This document shows positions 1 through 6,654 of a DNA stretch of 9,991 bases, one piece after another (position 1 is the stretch's first letter; each line of letters starts with the position of its first letter). Where the stretch lies: assembly GCA_021640185.1 (NCBI GenBank), contig JAJXDX010000043.1:1-9991 (forward strand), in the 5' to 3' direction. The notes beneath the pieces were generated by a model. It searched no databases and was not told where the DNA came from. It saw nothing but the letters and a program-made list of their open reading frames with translations. The DNA comes from Oscillospiraceae bacterium (GTDB lineage: Bacteria; Bacillota; Clostridia; Oscillospirales; Acutalibacteraceae). The position numbers were made by a program, and so were the translations under genes.

Positions 1-1058
1 ATCACGCTGCCGATGCTGATGTTCTCCTCGGCCGTCCCGATCCCACCGAACTGCGCCTGTGCGGGATCGAACGCGCGGCGCATCCCCATGCCCCGCAGCG
101 CCTCCGTCAGCTCCGTGCCGTATTCGGCCGCGAACTGCACGATCCCGACCCGCGCGCTCCCGTCGGTGTCGGGCGCGCTCAGCATGGCGTGCAGCGCTTT
201 GCCGTCCAGCGACGCAACGAATTCGTCCAGCGTCACGCCCTCGTCCGGCAGCAGCGCGGCAAAGGCATATCGACCGCCCGCATACGGTTTCATAAAGCCG
301 ACGGCATTTTTGCCGTGCAGCAGCATCCCTTCGCTCCCCCACATCAGCCGCGCATCGCGCTTTTGGCCGTCCTGCGTGGTGAACACGGCATCCGTGATGT
401 TGTTCTTCCGATACGGCTCGCCCCATTTCGCCGCAAAAGCGAGGGCGTTGACCAGCACCATCACGCTTTGCGGCGGCAGCTCCGGCAGCAGATCGCGGAT
501 CGTGCCGTCCGTGTTTTTCTCCACCCAGCGGTTGATCTCGCGGCGCGTTCCCTCGTCAAAGGCCGCCGCGCGGATCTCTGCCCCCAGATAGTCGGCGTTT
601 TTCTGCAAAAAATCCGGTCGGACGGAAAGCGACGCATCGTTTTTGAACCAGATCGCGTCCGCCGGACGCAGCTGCGCGTCCCCGTCCTGCGGCAGATCCC
701 GCAGCAGGCGGCACAGCACCTCATTCGTCTGCTGTGCCGTCAGGCCGAGCGTGCGCTCCATCTCGTCCAGCGTTTCGCCCTCCGCGCCGTTTTCCGTCAT
801 CCCCAGCGCACACAGGATGCTCAGGGGCGAAAGCAGCGTGTTCTCCCCGCTTTTGCCGCACGCCTGCAGCAGCCGCACGGCCAGATCGGTCATGCGCTCG
901 TTCTGCTGCCGGACGGTGTCGGCATCGGCCGAGGCGCTCACGGTCTGCGGAACGACGCCCTTCATCAGATCGGTCGAGCGCGCCCTGCCGCACCCGGCGA
1001 TCCCGGCGGTCAGACAAACTGCCAGCAGCAGCGCCGGCAAACGATAGCTCTTTTTCAT
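1..1058 (-). CDS. Serpin-family serine protease inhibitor, predicted surface lipoprotein (3' end outside window)
   Basis: Serpins trap target serine or cysteine proteases through a C-terminal reactive-centre loop; this one is probably anchored on the outer face of the membrane. The visible 352 codons start with a lysine-tipped hydrophobic signal peptide and a lipobox with Cys23 (IAGC). Serpin landmarks follow in order: NTLLSPLSILCALGM with GAEGET (about residues 73-96), AIWFKND (135-141), INRWVEKNTDGTI (175-187), VNALAFAAKW (203-212), ALLPDEGVTLDEF (268-280), and the FGGIG/ISIGSV region just before the window edge. The reactive loop would lie beyond position 1, so the protease target cannot be judged. 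The ATG at 1058 has an excellent AAGGAGG upstream. It lies 13 bases after the anti-sigma-like gene, so it is probably the third gene of the sigma operon. Family assignment is firm; lipid anchoring and target are inference. Confidence 0.93.
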   Translation of the reverse strand, partial: MKKSYRLPALLLAVCLTAGIAGCGRARSTDLMKGVVPQTVSASADADTVRQQNERMTDLAVRLLQACGKSGENTLLSPLSILCALGMTENGAEGETLDEMERTLGLTAQQTNEVLCRLLRDLPQDGDAQLRPADAIWFKNDASLSVRPDFLQKNADYLGAEIRAAAFDEGTRREINRWVEKNTDGTIRDLLPELPPQSVMVLVNALAFAAKWGEPYRKNNITDAVFTTQDGQKRDARLMWGSEGMLLHGKNAVGFMKPYAGGRYAFAALLPDEGVTLDEFVASLDGKALHAMLSAPDTDGSARVGIVQFAAEYGTELTEALRGMGMRRAFDPAQAQFGGIGTAEENISIGSV

Positions 1059-1071
1059 CGTTTCTTCCTCC

Positions 1072-1713
1072 TTATCGGTACGGCACTTCGGTCTCCGGCA
1101 GCGTTTTCCATTCCGCGGTGGCGGTCAGGATGTCGATGATCCGCCGGCAGGTCTGCAAAAAGCGCTGCCCCTGCTCGTTGTCCGCGGTAAAGGTATCATT
1201 GATTCCCCTCGCCGCGATCGTTTTTTCCTCCTGCCCCGTCCGCACGGTCAGGATCAGCGTCATGGGCGGCTTGGCGGCCGTCCCGCCCCCGTGCGGGTCG
1301 TAACTGTCCGGGTACGCTGCGGCATCCAGCACCTCCAGCAGCGCCCGGATCTCTTTTTGCTCCTCCGGCGGCAAAAAGCACGTCGTGCGGTAGCGCATCG
1401 GATCCGCGGCGTTCGCATCGCGGATCAGCAGCCCCGTCCGGCTGTCATAAGAGCATTCGCCCCTGTCCCACGTCAGCGCAAAGCTGAATGCTTCCGTCCC
1501 GCCGCCGTTCACCGTGCCGCTGCCGTCGGTATTCTTGGCCGGTTTTTCACCGCCGTTCGTCTGCCGCGGCAGCACGGCAACTACTGCGGCGGTCACGATG
1601 CACAACGGCAGGAACGCGGACAGCACGGCCATGCGCATCCGCCTGCGGCGGCGGATCTGCTGCCCGCTGCGGCGCAGCACCTCCGCCTTGCACTCGTTCA
1701 GATCTCTCAACAA
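1072..1713 (-). CDS. Single-pass membrane protein, candidate anti-sigma factor
   Basis: This 213-residue protein has the topology of a regulator partnered with an ECF sigma factor. It has a short, very basic cytoplasmic N-terminus (about residues 1-27, arginine cluster at 21-27), one transmembrane helix (about 28-48), a Gly/Asn/Lys linker, and a soluble outer domain of about 140 residues. I do not recognise a named domain in the outer part and see no zinc-binding HxxxCxxC anti-sigma motif. No ATG fits the 5' end: the start is TTG at 1713 or TTG at 1710, preceded by GGAGGAGAG. This overlaps the sigma gene stop by 7 or 4 bases and indicates translational coupling. The serpin follows after 13 bases. 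The anti-sigma role is inferred only from position and topology; it could instead be a sensor or an unrelated exported protein. Confidence 0.72.
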   Translation of the reverse strand: MLRDLNECKAEVLRRSGQQIRRRRRMRMAVLSAFLPLCIVTAAVVAVLPRQTNGGEKPAKNTDGSGTVNGGGTEAFSFALTWDRGECSYDSRTGLLIRDANAADPMRYRTTCFLPPEEQKEIRALLEVLDAAAYPDSYDPHGGGTAAKPPMTLILTVRTGQEEKTIAARGINDTFTADNEQGQRFLQTCRRIIDILTATAEWKTLPETEVPYR

Positions 1714-2252
1714 AGCAGATCACTCTCCTCCAGTATCCCGCGCAGCGCCTTTTTGGCCCGATAGAGCAGGTTATCCACCTGTTTTTTGCTCTTTTTCATC
1801 ACCCGGGCAGCGTCGGCATAGCTCATTTCCGCAAAAAACACCAGATGGATCGCCGTGCGCTGATCCTCCGGCAGCTGCGCCAGCGCGGCGTTCACCGCGT
1901 GCTTGCGCTCATCGGCCAGCACTTCCTCCTCCAGCGCCCGCTCGTCGGCCTGCTCACCGGCCTCGTCGAGCGGGGCGGTCGGCAGCACCTTGCCGTGCCG
2001 CAAAACGTCCAGCGCCCGGCACCGGCCGCGCATATACAGGTACGTTTTCAGCGGCACGCGGAAGTCGTAGCGGTGCCGGTGCACGATCAGGTCGGCAAAC
2101 ACGTCGATGGCGATGTCCTCCGCGGTGTGGACATCGTGCACGTACCGGTCCGCAAAAAACACCAACCCGCGGAACAGCTCCGCCATGATCTCGTCAAAGG
2201 CCTGCTCCTCCCCGGCCAAAAACCGGCGGTAGGCATCCGTCGCGCTGTCCAT
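1707..2252 (-). CDS. RNA polymerase sigma factor, sigma-70 family, ECF-like
   Basis: A 181-residue two-domain sigma factor that would direct RNA polymerase to a specific promoter set. Region 2 spans about residues 11-86: FADRYVHDVHTAEDIAIDVF matches the core-binding and -10 recognition helices, and LKTYLYMRGRCRALDVLR matches region 2.3-2.4. Region 4 spans about 122-172, with LPEDQRTAIHLVFFAEMSYADAARVM followed by the recognition helix KKSKKQVDNLLYRAKKAL. The length is typical for ECF factors. The reading frame is open to 2297, but that extension runs through the likely -10 box. The ATG at 2252 has GGAGG 8 bases upstream; an alternative ATG at 2258 is too close to the same site. The stop overlaps the start of the next gene. 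Likely role: activating this operon and perhaps others in response to an envelope or protease signal (inference). Confidence 0.9.
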   Translation of the reverse strand: MDSATDAYRRFLAGEEQAFDEIMAELFRGLVFFADRYVHDVHTAEDIAIDVFADLIVHRHRYDFRVPLKTYLYMRGRCRALDVLRHGKVLPTAPLDEAGEQADERALEEEVLADERKHAVNAALAQLPEDQRTAIHLVFFAEMSYADAARVMKKSKKQVDNLLYRAKKALRGILEESDLLC

Positions 2253-2269
2253 CTCCATTCCCTCCCGAC

Positions 2270-2289
2270 CGGGGCCGCGTCCGGCCCCG
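2270..2289 (-). promoter_or_regulatory. Stem-loop in the sigma-gene 5' leader
   Basis: The sequence forms a perfect 8-bp GC stem (2270-2277 with 2282-2289) around a 4-base loop. It lies between the TATAAT-like box at 2301-2296 and the GGAGG ribosome binding site of the sigma gene. If transcription starts about 7 bases after the box, the hairpin sits at or within a few bases of the mRNA 5' end. No T-run follows, so it is not an intrinsic terminator. It may protect the mRNA 5' end or act as a regulatory structure. Confidence 0.5.
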
Positions 2290-2295
2290 TCATCC

Positions 2296-2301
2296 ATTAT
2301 A
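2296..2301 (-). promoter_or_regulatory. Probable -10 box of the sigma/anti-sigma-like/serpin operon
   Basis: A perfect TATAAT reads on the minus strand, 44 bases before the sigma start codon and 35 bases after the T-tract of the preceding terminator. No good -35 is present at 16-18 bases spacing (the hexamer at 17 bases reads AAGGGA), and there is no TG extension. The promoter may therefore be weak, activator-dependent or recognised with help from another factor. Confidence 0.5.
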
Positions 2302-2335
2302 CGGCCGAACCGCGCAGATCCCTTATTTTTTCGTC

Positions 2336-2372
2336 AAAAAAACCTCCGCGTTCCCGTTGCGGGCGCGGAGGT
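2336..2372 (-). terminator. Intrinsic terminator after the HTH regulator gene
   Basis: On the minus strand a 9-bp stem (ACCTCCGCG with CGCGGAGGT, arms 2372-2364 and 2350-2342) encloses a second CCCG/CGGG pairing and is followed by seven T residues. It begins 10 bases after the regulator's TAA stop. It separates the DUF2975/HTH operon from the sigma-factor operon. Confidence 0.93.
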
Positions 2373-2382
2373 CTGCTTTCTT

Positions 2383-2661
2383 TTATTCGTCGTCGTGCGG
2401 CGGATCGACCGGATCGGTCGGGCGCGCGTTCGCCTGCCGAAGGCCGCTGCCCTTCATGTCCGGGACATATTCCAAAATGTCCCCCGGCTGACAGTCCAGC
2501 GCATGGCAGATCGCTTCCAGCGTCGAAAAACGCACTGCCCGCGCCCGGTTGTTCTTCAAAATGGACAGGTTGGCCAGCGTGATCCCGACCTTATCGGAAA
2601 GCTCCGTCAGGCCGATCTTCCGCTTCGCCATCATCACATCCAGATTGATCATGATCCCCAT
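2383..2661 (-). CDS. Small Cro/C1-type helix-turn-helix transcriptional regulator
   Basis: A 92-residue DNA-binding protein of the short XRE-type group usually found beside DUF2975 membrane proteins in Bacillota. Residues about 1-66 form the HTH domain: INLDVMMAKRKIGLTELSDKVGI, then NLSILKNNRARAVRFSTLEAICHALDCQPGDILEY, which is the hallmark of this group. A proline- and aspartate-rich tail of about 25 residues (67-92) follows and is longer than is common. The ATG at 2661 has GGAG 8 bases upstream, inside the last copy of the 71-bp repeat array. A strong terminator follows. No promoter was recognised directly upstream, so it is probably transcribed from the promoter at 3463-3435 together with the DUF2975 gene. 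Target operators are unknown; autoregulation is plausible. Confidence 0.92.
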   Translation of the reverse strand: MGIMINLDVMMAKRKIGLTELSDKVGITLANLSILKNNRARAVRFSTLEAICHALDCQPGDILEYVPDMKGSGLRQANARPTDPVDPPHDDE

Positions 2662-2664
2662 TTT

Positions 2665-2906
2665 CGTCGCTCCAGTCTATAACTATGCGTTAGTTGCGCC
2701 TCGCGTCCGGGTCTGGATCGATGCGTCAGCCGATCCGTCGCTCCAGTCTATAACTATGCGTTGAACTTATCCCGCGCCCCGGCCTGCCGCGATGCGTCAG
2801 CCATTCCGTCGCTCCAACCTGTACTATGCGTTAGCTGCGCCCCGTGTCCGGATCCGGATCGATACGTCAGCCGTTCCGTCGCTCCGGTCTATACGATGCG
2901 TTCGTC
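2665..2906. repeat. Degenerate ~71-bp tandem repeat array, about 3.5 copies
   Basis: Units run 2665-2735 (71 bp), 2736-2806 (71 bp), 2807-2876 (70 bp) and a truncated copy from 2877 to about 2906. Each starts, on the plus strand, with CGTCGCTCC. The first two share their first 27 bases exactly; units 1 and 3 also match well in their second half (GCGTTAG, TGCGCC, GGATCGAT, CGTCAGCC). Read on the minus strand, each unit carries a ribosome-binding-site-like GGAGCGACG, a GCTGACG(C/T)ATCG block, and (except the truncated copy) an ACGCATAG block. The array fills the gap between the DUF2975 gene and the HTH gene, and its last copy provides the HTH gene's ribosome binding site. The period is not a multiple of three, so it is not a protein repeat. 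Confidence 0.9.
2754..2804 (-). other. Possible 16-codon leader ORF inside the repeat array
   Basis: One repeat copy keeps an ATG (2804-2802) placed 7 bases after its GGAG, opening a 16-residue frame (MADASRQAGARDKFNA) that ends at TAG 2756-2754. The neighbouring copies keep the same frame and the same TAG, with related residues (ADASIQ, ADVSIR), but have TCG or ACG in place of ATG. It may be a translated leader peptide, or only a chance result of repeat divergence. Confidence 0.2.
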
Positions 2907-2938
2907 CCCGCCCGTGCCTCGCTCTGTCCAAAAACGGG

Positions 2939-3394
2939 TCAGATCGTCATGTCGTTTTCTTCCTTATAGGCGTTCGCCTGCCGGAACAGCTCCGCGAACA
3001 CCAGCAGCACGGCGCCCGCCAGCACGAACACGACGAACAGCACCGCCATGAAGAACTTCGACATCCAAAACATCGTCGCGAAATAAAACAGCGCCAACAC
3101 CAGCACCTCGGCCGCCATCACGCGCATCCGCCGCACCGTATCGGCCGAAAACACACAGTTGCGGTTGACGTTGCGCATGATCCCCCGCGCCTGCCAAAAG
3201 ATCAGCTCCGCCATCACGCCGGAATAACTCAGGATCACCAGATACCGCGTATAATATTCGTCGCGCATCGGCCGATCCGTGATCCATGTGATGGAGAACG
3301 GCAGCGAGGCGACCAGCAGCGGGATCACCACCAGCATCGCGATCAGCGCGATCTCGATAAATCGGCTAAGTCCATTTTTTCCGATCAGCTTCAT
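2939..3394 (-). CDS. DUF2975 family four-helix membrane protein
   Basis: A 151-residue integral membrane protein with four predicted transmembrane helices at about residues 13-34, 50-68, 93-112 and 114-136. Family marks are the loop NVNRNCVFSADTVRRMR (75-91) between helices 2 and 3, and the C-terminal LVFAELFRQANAYKEENDMTI, which matches the DUF2975 ending. The biochemical function of the family is unknown; it is typically encoded next to a short Cro/C1-type regulator, as here. The frame is open upstream to 3475, but that extension runs through a perfect promoter. The ATG at 3394 has AAGGAG 8 bases upstream and is clearly the real start. The regulator gene follows after 277 bases of tandem repeats with no terminator seen between. 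Confidence 0.9.
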   Translation of the reverse strand: MKLIGKNGLSRFIEIALIAMLVVIPLLVASLPFSITWITDRPMRDEYYTRYLVILSYSGVMAELIFWQARGIMRNVNRNCVFSADTVRRMRVMAAEVLVLALFYFATMFWMSKFFMAVLFVVFVLAGAVLLVFAELFRQANAYKEENDMTI

Positions 3395-3434
3395 TTTACT
3401 TGCTCCTTTATCGTCGCCTTCCGTGTCGTCTGCC

Positions 3435-3463
3435 ATTATACCGTTTTTCGATAAGTTTGTCAA
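3435..3463 (-). promoter_or_regulatory. Consensus sigma-A promoter of the DUF2975/HTH operon
   Basis: On the minus strand TTGACA (3463-3458), a 17-base spacer and TATAAT (3440-3435) match the housekeeping consensus exactly. Transcription should start near 3428, giving a leader of about 34 bases before the ATG at 3394. The promoter begins only 20 bases after the gtrA-like stop codon, and no intrinsic terminator lies between, so readthrough from the glycosylation operon may also reach these genes. Confidence 0.9.
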
Positions 3464-3482
3464 GCCCGTCGACATGGCGGGG

Positions 3483-3878
3483 TCAACTTTTGTTCGGCCG
3501 TTCCAAAAACAGCTTGCGCGTGATAAAATTGTACACCATCACGATCGCAGTCGCAACGATCTTGACCAGCCGGTAGTCGAACGCCAGCCAGTCCACGCCC
3601 AATTTCATGATCCCGGCGGTCAGCCCCAGACCGATGACGCTGAACACGACGAACAAAAGCAGATCGCGCACCCGGCTGTGGGCCTTGTCCACGTCGAACA
3701 CGAACAGCGTGCTCAGCACATAGTTCACGATCACCGAAACGGAGAACGAGATCGTGGCGGACAGCAGATAATACACCTTCGCGTATTCGGTCAGCACGTT
3801 CAGGATCCCGTAATCGATCAAAAAGCACAGCACGCCCACGCCGCCGAAGCGGACGATCTGCCGGATCAGCTTTTTCAT
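3483..3878 (-). CDS. GtrA-family membrane protein (putative lipid-linked sugar flippase)
   Basis: A 131-residue protein of the GtrA family. Family members are small four-helix membrane proteins thought to flip polyprenyl-phosphate-linked sugars across the cytoplasmic membrane. Visible marks: the N-terminal IRQIVRFGGVGVLCFLIDYGILNVL, the YLLSATISFSVSVIVNYVLSTLFVF segment, a third hydrophobic stretch at about 72-92, and a final helix ending VYNFITRKLFLERP. Its start overlaps the stop of the upstream glycosyltransferase by four bases (ATGA), indicating translational coupling and a joint job with it. Length is normal for the family. The flippase role is family knowledge; the sugar is unknown. Confidence 0.93.
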   Translation of the reverse strand: MKKLIRQIVRFGGVGVLCFLIDYGILNVLTEYAKVYYLLSATISFSVSVIVNYVLSTLFVFDVDKAHSRVRDLLLFVVFSVIGLGLTAGIMKLGVDWLAFDYRLVKIVATAIVMVYNFITRKLFLERPNKS

Positions 3879-4828
3879 GCGTTCTCCGTCCCCTTATCCG
3901 CCGTTTCCCGCTGACGGATCAGCTGCAGACGGAACTCGAATTCGCGGCGCTCCTTCTGCACGATGGTGTCCAAGATCATCCCGGACGAGAACGAGATCAG
4001 CGCCCCCATCATCACGAACCCCAGCACGATCAGCGTCGGGAAATTCGGCACCAGCCCCGTGCGGATATACGGCACCAGCACGACCGGGATGAACACAGCC
4101 ACGGCGATGACGGTCAGCAGCGCCGCGATCAGCGCGAAGAAGCCGAACGGACGGTAGTTCTTCCACAGCCGCGCGATCGTGCGCAGCACGCGCAGGCCGT
4201 CGGATACGGTATTGAGCTTGGAAACGCTCCCCGCCGGACGGTCGCGATAACCGACGATGACATTCTCGATCGCCATGTTGTGCTCCACGGCGTGGATCGT
4301 CATCTCCGTCTCGATCTCGAACCCGTGCGACAGCACGGGAAAGCTTTTGACGAACTGATAGCTCATCGCCCGGTAGCCGGTCATGATGTCCTTGACCTTG
4401 CAGCCAAAAATCGTGTTGATCGCCGCACGGACGGTACGGTTGCCCATGTTGTGGAAGGGGCGCTTGTTCTGCGTGAAATAGGTCGACGACAGCCGGTCGC
4501 CCACGACCATGTCGGCGCCGCGCTCCAAAACGGGGCGCACCATGGCGGCGGCATCCTCCGCCGGATAGGTATCGTCCCCATCCACCATCAGATAGCACTG
4601 CGCATCGATCTCGCGGAACATCCGGCGGATGACGTTGCCCTTGCCCTGCTGGTGCTCATAGCGCACCACCGCCCCGGCCGCACGGGCGATCTCGTCCGTG
4701 CCGTCGGTCGAATTGTTGTCGTAAACGTAGATGACGGCCTCCGGCAGCGCGGCACGGAAATCGTGCACCACCTTTTCCACGGTCTTGCTCTCGTTATAAC
4801 AGGGGATCAGAACGGCGATCTTGTCCAT
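3875..4828 (-). CDS. GT2 family glycosyltransferase (polyprenyl-phosphate sugar transferase, GtrB/DPM1-like)
   Basis: A 317-residue enzyme predicted to move a sugar from a nucleotide donor to undecaprenyl phosphate on the cytoplasmic side. The GT-A domain (about 1-215) shows AVLIPCYNE (5-13), DNNSTDGT (37-44), QGKGNVIR (61-68), the metal-binding DGDDTYP (83-89), VVGDRL, and DIMTGYRAM, all typical of dolichyl- or polyprenyl-phosphate glycosyltransferases. Two C-terminal transmembrane helices follow (about 228-255 and 263-286), then a charged tail. The ATG at 4828 has AAGGAG 9 bases upstream and lies one base after the DUF6020 stop; the gene overlaps gtrA by 4 bases. This arrangement matches gtrB-gtrA pairs of O-antigen and teichoic-acid glycosylation systems. 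The donor sugar (glucose, mannose, GlcNAc or other) cannot be read from the sequence. Confidence 0.93.
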   Translation of the reverse strand: MDKIAVLIPCYNESKTVEKVVHDFRAALPEAVIYVYDNNSTDGTDEIARAAGAVVRYEHQQGKGNVIRRMFREIDAQCYLMVDGDDTYPAEDAAAMVRPVLERGADMVVGDRLSSTYFTQNKRPFHNMGNRTVRAAINTIFGCKVKDIMTGYRAMSYQFVKSFPVLSHGFEIETEMTIHAVEHNMAIENVIVGYRDRPAGSVSKLNTVSDGLRVLRTIARLWKNYRPFGFFALIAALLTVIAVAVFIPVVLVPYIRTGLVPNFPTLIVLGFVMMGALISFSSGMILDTIVQKERREFEFRLQLIRQRETADKGTENA

Positions 4829-4829
4829 A

Positions 4830-6617
4830 TCAGTCTTCTCCTTCCGGTACGTTTTTCACCGTGCCGAACAGGTGATGCCCCGCCTCGGCAAACAGGAACG
4901 GCGTGCCGCAGAACACGGCGTAGGCATAGCGGAACTCGGAATACACCGGCGTGGCCACCAGCAGCGTCAGCACCACGGCCAAAAACGGCACGGTGACGAA
5001 CAGCGCCGCCCGGTCGCGCCGCACGAGGGCCAGCAGCGCCAGCAGAACGATGCCCCACACGTGCAGCCCGATGCAGACGAACGGCTGCAGCGCCGGCAGC
5101 TCGCTCCACGCGTTCCGGTATCGGTCGAACAGCGTCAGCGCCCGCGGTGATGCTACGCTAGTTTCGATGCCGAGTCGGTTCTCCGCCACGTCTTTGCCCC
5201 AGATCCAGTAGTGGTATCCCGCGTTCCAATAGCCAAGCGTCTGATCGATCCAAGCCTCCAGATATTTGTGCGGATATCTCAGCCCGATCTGCAGATAGCA
5301 ACGGATAAAATCGCCGCGCCGCGTGTGCAGCAGATCCTGCCTGCCGCTGTCGCGGACAAGGTTTTTGATCGGGTCGGAGATCCACCCGTCATACGCCGAG
5401 GGGACGGCATCCAGATCGATCACCTGACCCAGCAGTGCCTTCTGCTCCTCGGTCAGCGGTTTGCCGTCGGCCACGACGCGGGCGATCTGCTGCACCGGGA
5501 TCGACAGGGATTCGACCGTGTCCGGCTGCGTCACGTGCAGAGCATCCAGCACCGGATGCTTGAGCACGAACGAAACGGCCAACGTCCCCAGCAGCACGAA
5601 GGTCATCGCCTTTTTGCCCCGCCGGAAGAACAGCACCGCGAACGCGATCAGTGCGACGGTGAACGCGACCATCCCGTTGCTGCGCAGCAGACACACACCG
5701 AGGGCCGAAACGACCGTCAGCACGACGTTCGGTACGGGATGCCGCCCGATATTTTTCAGCACCCGATAGCTGCCGAGCGCGAACAGCAGCACCACCCCGC
5801 CGAACAGTACATCCTTCCATACGGTGAAGCTGTAGCTGATATGATACGGCAGCAGGAGATAGGCCAAAAACGCCAACATGGCGAATAGCCGATCGCGCGT
5901 CGCCTGCCACAGCGTGAACACGGCGAAAGCAAAGATGAAGCCCATCACCGCGATCTGGAACACGGTGTACGTCGCCACGGCAGCGTTGATGTTCCCAAAC
6001 AGCGCCATGCCGATGTTCATCAGCAGATGGATGATCTGTGTGTGATAATACGGATGATGGTTAGAATACGTATGGGTCATGGTCTGCCGTACCTGGCTCG
6101 TACTGTCGGCCGTCAGCACAGCGGGATATTGCGTCAAAAACAGCACCGTGACGTTGACGGCGACGATGATCGCCCACGCCCCGAACAGCACCCAAAGATC
6201 GCGCCGGCACGGCGGTGCGACCGCTGCCGCGCCGTTTTTTCCACGGCCGGCCGCACGCTCGGCCAAAAATGCGACGATCTCGCCGAATACGACATAGCCG
6301 CCACCCAAAAGCCCGGCTGCCTTCAGGCAGCGCAACAGATGCCCGACGGCGTTCAGCGCACCGACCGAGGTGAAGAATTTATAGTTCGCCGCCGTCACCG
6401 CGACCGACAGCAGCACGGCACACGCCACGGCGGCCGCCCGCGTGCCGCGCGAGAGCATCTCCCGCAGCGGCTGCTTTTTCCCGTTCGCGATCAGACACAT
6501 CGCCGCAAACAGCCCCACCAGCAGATATGCCGAATATTGTGCCCTCGTGTCGGTCAAGATCGCACACCAGATAAAGATCAGGCAAGCCTTGACGACGGAG
6601 ATCATCCCTTTTCGCAT
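4830..6617 (-). CDS. DUF6020 family multi-pass membrane protein, candidate GT-C-type glycosyltransferase
   Basis: A polytopic membrane protein of 595 residues with roughly a dozen hydrophobic segments and an extended loop region at about residues 400-520. It carries the family block YPAVLTADS (164-172) followed by NHHPYYHT (186-193). The acidic residue in a loop after an early helix is reminiscent of the catalytic Asp of GT-C enzymes that use polyprenyl-linked sugars. It is first in an operon with a polyprenyl-phosphate sugar transferase (one base apart) and a GtrA protein, so it probably performs the final transfer on the outer face. The open frame extends up to 6731, but this crosses a perfect promoter. 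Starts at 6617 (chosen; GGGGG and AAGGA upstream), 6638 (about 10 bases from the predicted transcription start) and 6605 are all possible. Family call is good; enzymatic role is inference. Confidence 0.85.
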   Translation of the reverse strand: MRKGMISVVKACLIFIWCAILTDTRAQYSAYLLVGLFAAMCLIANGKKQPLREMLSRGTRAAAVACAVLLSVAVTAANYKFFTSVGALNAVGHLLRCLKAAGLLGGGYVVFGEIVAFLAERAAGRGKNGAAAVAPPCRRDLWVLFGAWAIIVAVNVTVLFLTQYPAVLTADSTSQVRQTMTHTYSNHHPYYHTQIIHLLMNIGMALFGNINAAVATYTVFQIAVMGFIFAFAVFTLWQATRDRLFAMLAFLAYLLLPYHISYSFTVWKDVLFGGVVLLFALGSYRVLKNIGRHPVPNVVLTVVSALGVCLLRSNGMVAFTVALIAFAVLFFRRGKKAMTFVLLGTLAVSFVLKHPVLDALHVTQPDTVESLSIPVQQIARVVADGKPLTEEQKALLGQVIDLDAVPSAYDGWISDPIKNLVRDSGRQDLLHTRRGDFIRCYLQIGLRYPHKYLEAWIDQTLGYWNAGYHYWIWGKDVAENRLGIETSVASPRALTLFDRYRNAWSELPALQPFVCIGLHVWGIVLLALLALVRRDRAALFVTVPFLAVVLTLLVATPVYSEFRYAYAVFCGTPFLFAEAGHHLFGTVKNVPEGED

Positions 6618-6654
6618 TCCTTTTCCCCCAAAAACCATATCGTTGTTCTTCCCT

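Noticed and set aside
189..2582. Long plus-strand open frames (189-1139 and 1488-2582)
   Set aside because: They are antisense to the serpin, sigma and membrane-protein genes. Their translations are rich in Arg, His, Gln and Pro with no family motifs, as expected of open antisense frames in GC-rich coding DNA.
2665..2906. Tandem repeats considered as a CRISPR array
   Set aside because: The whole ~71-bp unit is repeated head to tail, with no alternation of ~30-bp constant repeats and unique spacers, and no cas genes are nearby.
2665..2906. Tandem repeats considered as an insertion-sequence remnant or attachment site
   Set aside because: No terminal inverted repeats, transposase or integrase fragments or target duplication are visible; unit structure is simple tandem duplication.
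2877..2938. Possible terminator just after the DUF2975 stop codon
   Set aside because: Only a weak CCCGT/ACGGG pairing with a long loop exists, and the T-run lies in the wrong place, so transcription into the regulator gene is expected to continue.
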